A stretch of DNA of 64,000 nt, from contig CAZFHS010000001.1 in the NCBI GenBank assembly GCA_964518955.1, positions 259,725 to 323,724 on the forward strand. Direction: 5' to 3'. The notes beneath the pieces are model-generated. The model did not search any database. It saw only the letters and a list, made by a program, of their open reading frames with translations, and had not been told where the DNA came from. Within the stretch, counting starts at the first letter, position 1, and each line of letters begins with the position of its first letter. The translations under genes were made by a program, and so were the position numbers. This document shows, one piece after another, positions 62,401 through 64,000 of this stretch. Source of the DNA: JBDGYW01 sp964518955. Lineage in GTDB: Bacteria > Gemmatimonadota > Gemmatimonadetes > Gemmatimonadales > GWC2-71-9.

Positions 62401-62446
62401 ATCTGTAATGCACAGATACTACATTCGCCCCATTGCTAGTATCTGT
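62401..62446 (-). promoter_or_regulatory. probable PadR operator (inverted repeats)
   Basis: ACAGATACTA (62412-62421) and TAGTATCTGT (62437-62446) form perfect 10-base arms 15 bases apart. A further ATCTGT at 62401-62406 pairs with ACAGAT at 62412-62417. They begin 24 bases upstream of the PadR start codon. Confidence 0.65.
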
Positions 62447-62587
62447 ACTGTACTGATATTTGGGTAAGGCGTCAAGTAATAGTGACAGGTGGGCGCGCGT
62501 ATTTTATAGGCGTGTCGAGTTGCACCACTGTGTGGCAGCGGTGTGCTGTATTTCAAGCTCACCCACAGCATTCCGAACTATGATCCG

Positions 62588-63730
62588 CTATTCGTTATCC
62601 CACCGATGTGCCCTCGTTTTCTCGATGAACCAACTCCAGATACTCCTGTGGAATTCATAACTAGGCGGGTTGTTTTCCAGGATAGACCTGGGGCTGAACT
62701 CGACATCGTCCGGTTCAATGCGGGCCTTGAAATCAGGATCATACAGTTCGTCGAACTCGGGATGGAACTGAATCCCCAAGACGTTGGGGAAGGCCGCATG
62801 ATCGATGGCTTCGACTACCTTGCCATCGAGTGACGTGGCGATTACGCGCATGCCTTTGCCCAACTCCTCAACGGCCTGATGATGTGCGCTGACAACGAAA
62901 GGAGTGTCCGAAACATCGAAACCCATCTCGGCCACGAACTTGCTTTGGGGATCGAGCCTGATTCCGTGCATGCTGTAAAACAGCAGGCTGTCCAGCGGAT
63001 GAAGTCTGTCTAGCGGATTATTGTGCCATTCCTCGCTTCCTAAGAGAACGACATCCTCCAAGTGCCGCAAGCCGTATGTCTCGCTCCAGATATCTTGGTA
63101 CAAACTGCCGCCCGCCCCAACGTTGATTGTCTGCTCGCCTAAGCAGATGCCGAGTATGGGGAACTCAGGATCGCGTTCCAGAAAGGCTTCGAAATCGTCG
63201 TTCTGGCTTCCGCCCAGAAGGTGGAAGGCGAGGGAAAGTTCCATGTAATGTCGGAAGGGTGTGCGGATGCCCGTGAGGAGGTCTGTCTTCTCGCCATAGG
63301 TTTCCGGAGGGATATCCGCGCCACCGAAAAAGATGATTCCGTCGGAATTCAAGAAGATCTTCTCGAAGTCGGAAGTAGAAGCGTTTTCCTGAAACAGGTT
63401 ACCGGTGTTGAGGTCGCCTTCGATCTTGTGAAATCGGAACCAGTCGAGCCCCTCTTCGATGACGTACTCCTTGGACGATTCATAATCGGTAACCTCGGCC
63501 TCATGATAAGCACCTACGACGATGACGCCTTCCGAGGGGAAGAACCCTTCGGCACGCAGCGCTCTGATGCTTTCTATTGGATAGAGGGAGGGATAGAGCA
63601 CCGTGATGACGAGTTGATCGGTTGTCTCGGGCTCGTCGAAGTACCGATCCGCCACCTGCGGGTTCAACTGGCACGGTGTCAGGACGATGGCGAAAGCCGT
63701 TAACCCTGCTATTCTCGTGGCTGTCTTCAT
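62588..63730 (-). CDS. class I glutamine amidotransferase-like protein (PuuD-type), exported
   Basis: A 380-residue protein with a signal-like N-terminus (MKTATRIAGLTAFAIVL) and a GATase1 fold: GIIFFGGADIPPETYG for the oxyanion region, nucleophile Cys in ILGICLGEQTINVG (about 190) and the His-Glu pair in LGIQFHPEFDE (about 318). It resembles gamma-glutamyl-GABA hydrolase (PuuD) but is longer, with an extra N-terminal 80-residue stretch and likely export. It would hydrolyse gamma-glutamyl bonds. The start at 63730 follows GAGAGAAC. Confidence 0.82.
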   Translation of the reverse strand: MKTATRIAGLTAFAIVLTPCQLNPQVADRYFDEPETTDQLVITVLYPSLYPIESIRALRAEGFFPSEGVIVVGAYHEAEVTDYESSKEYVIEEGLDWFRFHKIEGDLNTGNLFQENASTSDFEKIFLNSDGIIFFGGADIPPETYGEKTDLLTGIRTPFRHYMELSLAFHLLGGSQNDDFEAFLERDPEFPILGICLGEQTINVGAGGSLYQDIWSETYGLRHLEDVVLLGSEEWHNNPLDRLHPLDSLLFYSMHGIRLDPQSKFVAEMGFDVSDTPFVVSAHHQAVEELGKGMRVIATSLDGKVVEAIDHAAFPNVLGIQFHPEFDELYDPDFKARIEPDDVEFSPRSILENNPPSYEFHRSIWSWFIEKTRAHRWDNE

Positions 63731-64000
63731 TGTTCTCTCATCGACTGGGATCTGCCTCTTGATGCGCAAGTTGCGATCACAAGAATGCCGCCAGTGCGCG
63801 ACGCTGTCCAGTCAACAGAAGGAGATGTTCGTACAGGGCAGCAAACGGTCTCGTTGTCGCGTTGGTTCGTGCGAGGCCTCAGCGCGATTGTGCGCGTACT
63901 GGCTGGTGTCGTGGTTCACAGAAGGCAGAACGTCACGGTGTGCCACCCCTCTCTGCCAATATGAGTGAGACACGTTGCTACTACTAGTTTAGTGTAGAAG
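63731..64000. other. window end, no gene seen
   Basis: These 270 bases precede the amidotransferase-like gene start and should hold its promoter. Only short unsupported frames are present. Confidence 0.4.

Noticed and set aside
1..64000. CRISPR array, prophage or insertion sequence
   Set aside because: No regularly spaced repeats, Cas, integrase, transposase or phage structural genes were found.

Overview
The window looks like the chromosome of an uncultured, moderately GC-rich bacterium. The best guess is Gemmatimonadota, with Acidobacteriota as the alternative. This rests on gene content only: two MacB/FtsX-type permeases of the ADOP kind (one with its own PadR regulator), many exported peptidases and beta-lactamase-fold hydrolases, soluble and membrane serine/threonine kinases, lipoproteins with Ig-like repeats, and Tat-exported enzymes. 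No rRNA, CRISPR array, prophage or insertion sequence was seen.

Layout. 1-2.1 kb: an ABC-2 exporter (ATPase, permease, second ATPase cut by the window edge). 2.3-6.0 kb: NhaC antiporter, isoaspartyl dipeptidase and a Tat-exported NAD-binding oxidoreductase. 6.9-10.5 kb: S9 peptidase overlapping a zinc-ribbon serine/threonine kinase. 11-12 kb: two decayed SnoaL/NTF2-fold genes and a DUF3303 gene. 12-31 kb: M14 peptidase, amidase, a methyltransferase pseudogene divergent from a BAHD-like acyltransferase, lipoproteins, a SelA-like PLP enzyme, M28 and M19 peptidases, D-aminoacylase and two beta-lactamase-family proteins. 31-34 kb: ADOP permease. 33.8-40 kb: an accessory stretch with an HTH-MNT/HEPN pair, a MerR regulator with a palindromic promoter coupled to a VIT-vWA protein, a HigBA-type toxin-antitoxin pair and a NYN nuclease. 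40.1-43.7 kb: an operon of an Ig-like/cohesin-like lipoprotein, an M6 protease ending in a dockerin-like duplex, and a small lipoprotein. 44.0 kb: a class II tRNA-like gene with a 43-nt insertion in its T-loop, followed by a dispersed hairpin repeat that recurs near 46.4 and 50.3 kb. 44-50 kb: S15 peptidase, HtpX, a DksA/TraR-type protein with two membrane proteins, and M23. 50.5-54 kb: a large hypothetical, a broken HicAB remnant butted onto a PadR fragment, and an M55 D-aminopeptidase. 54-64 kb: a membrane kinase operon, an orphan flavin reductase, a PadR-ADOP operon and a glutamine-amidotransferase-like protein.

How the genes may work together. Many products are exported and split peptides, several of them unusual ones (isoaspartyl, D-residue, N-acyl-D). 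Together with the antiporter and exporters this suggests a scavenger living on proteins and cell-wall debris. Gene decay is conspicuous at four places (11.0-11.8, 17.6 and 52.6 kb): two in-frame stops and two frame breaks in otherwise well-conserved sequence. These are either real pseudogenes or base errors in an assembled genome.
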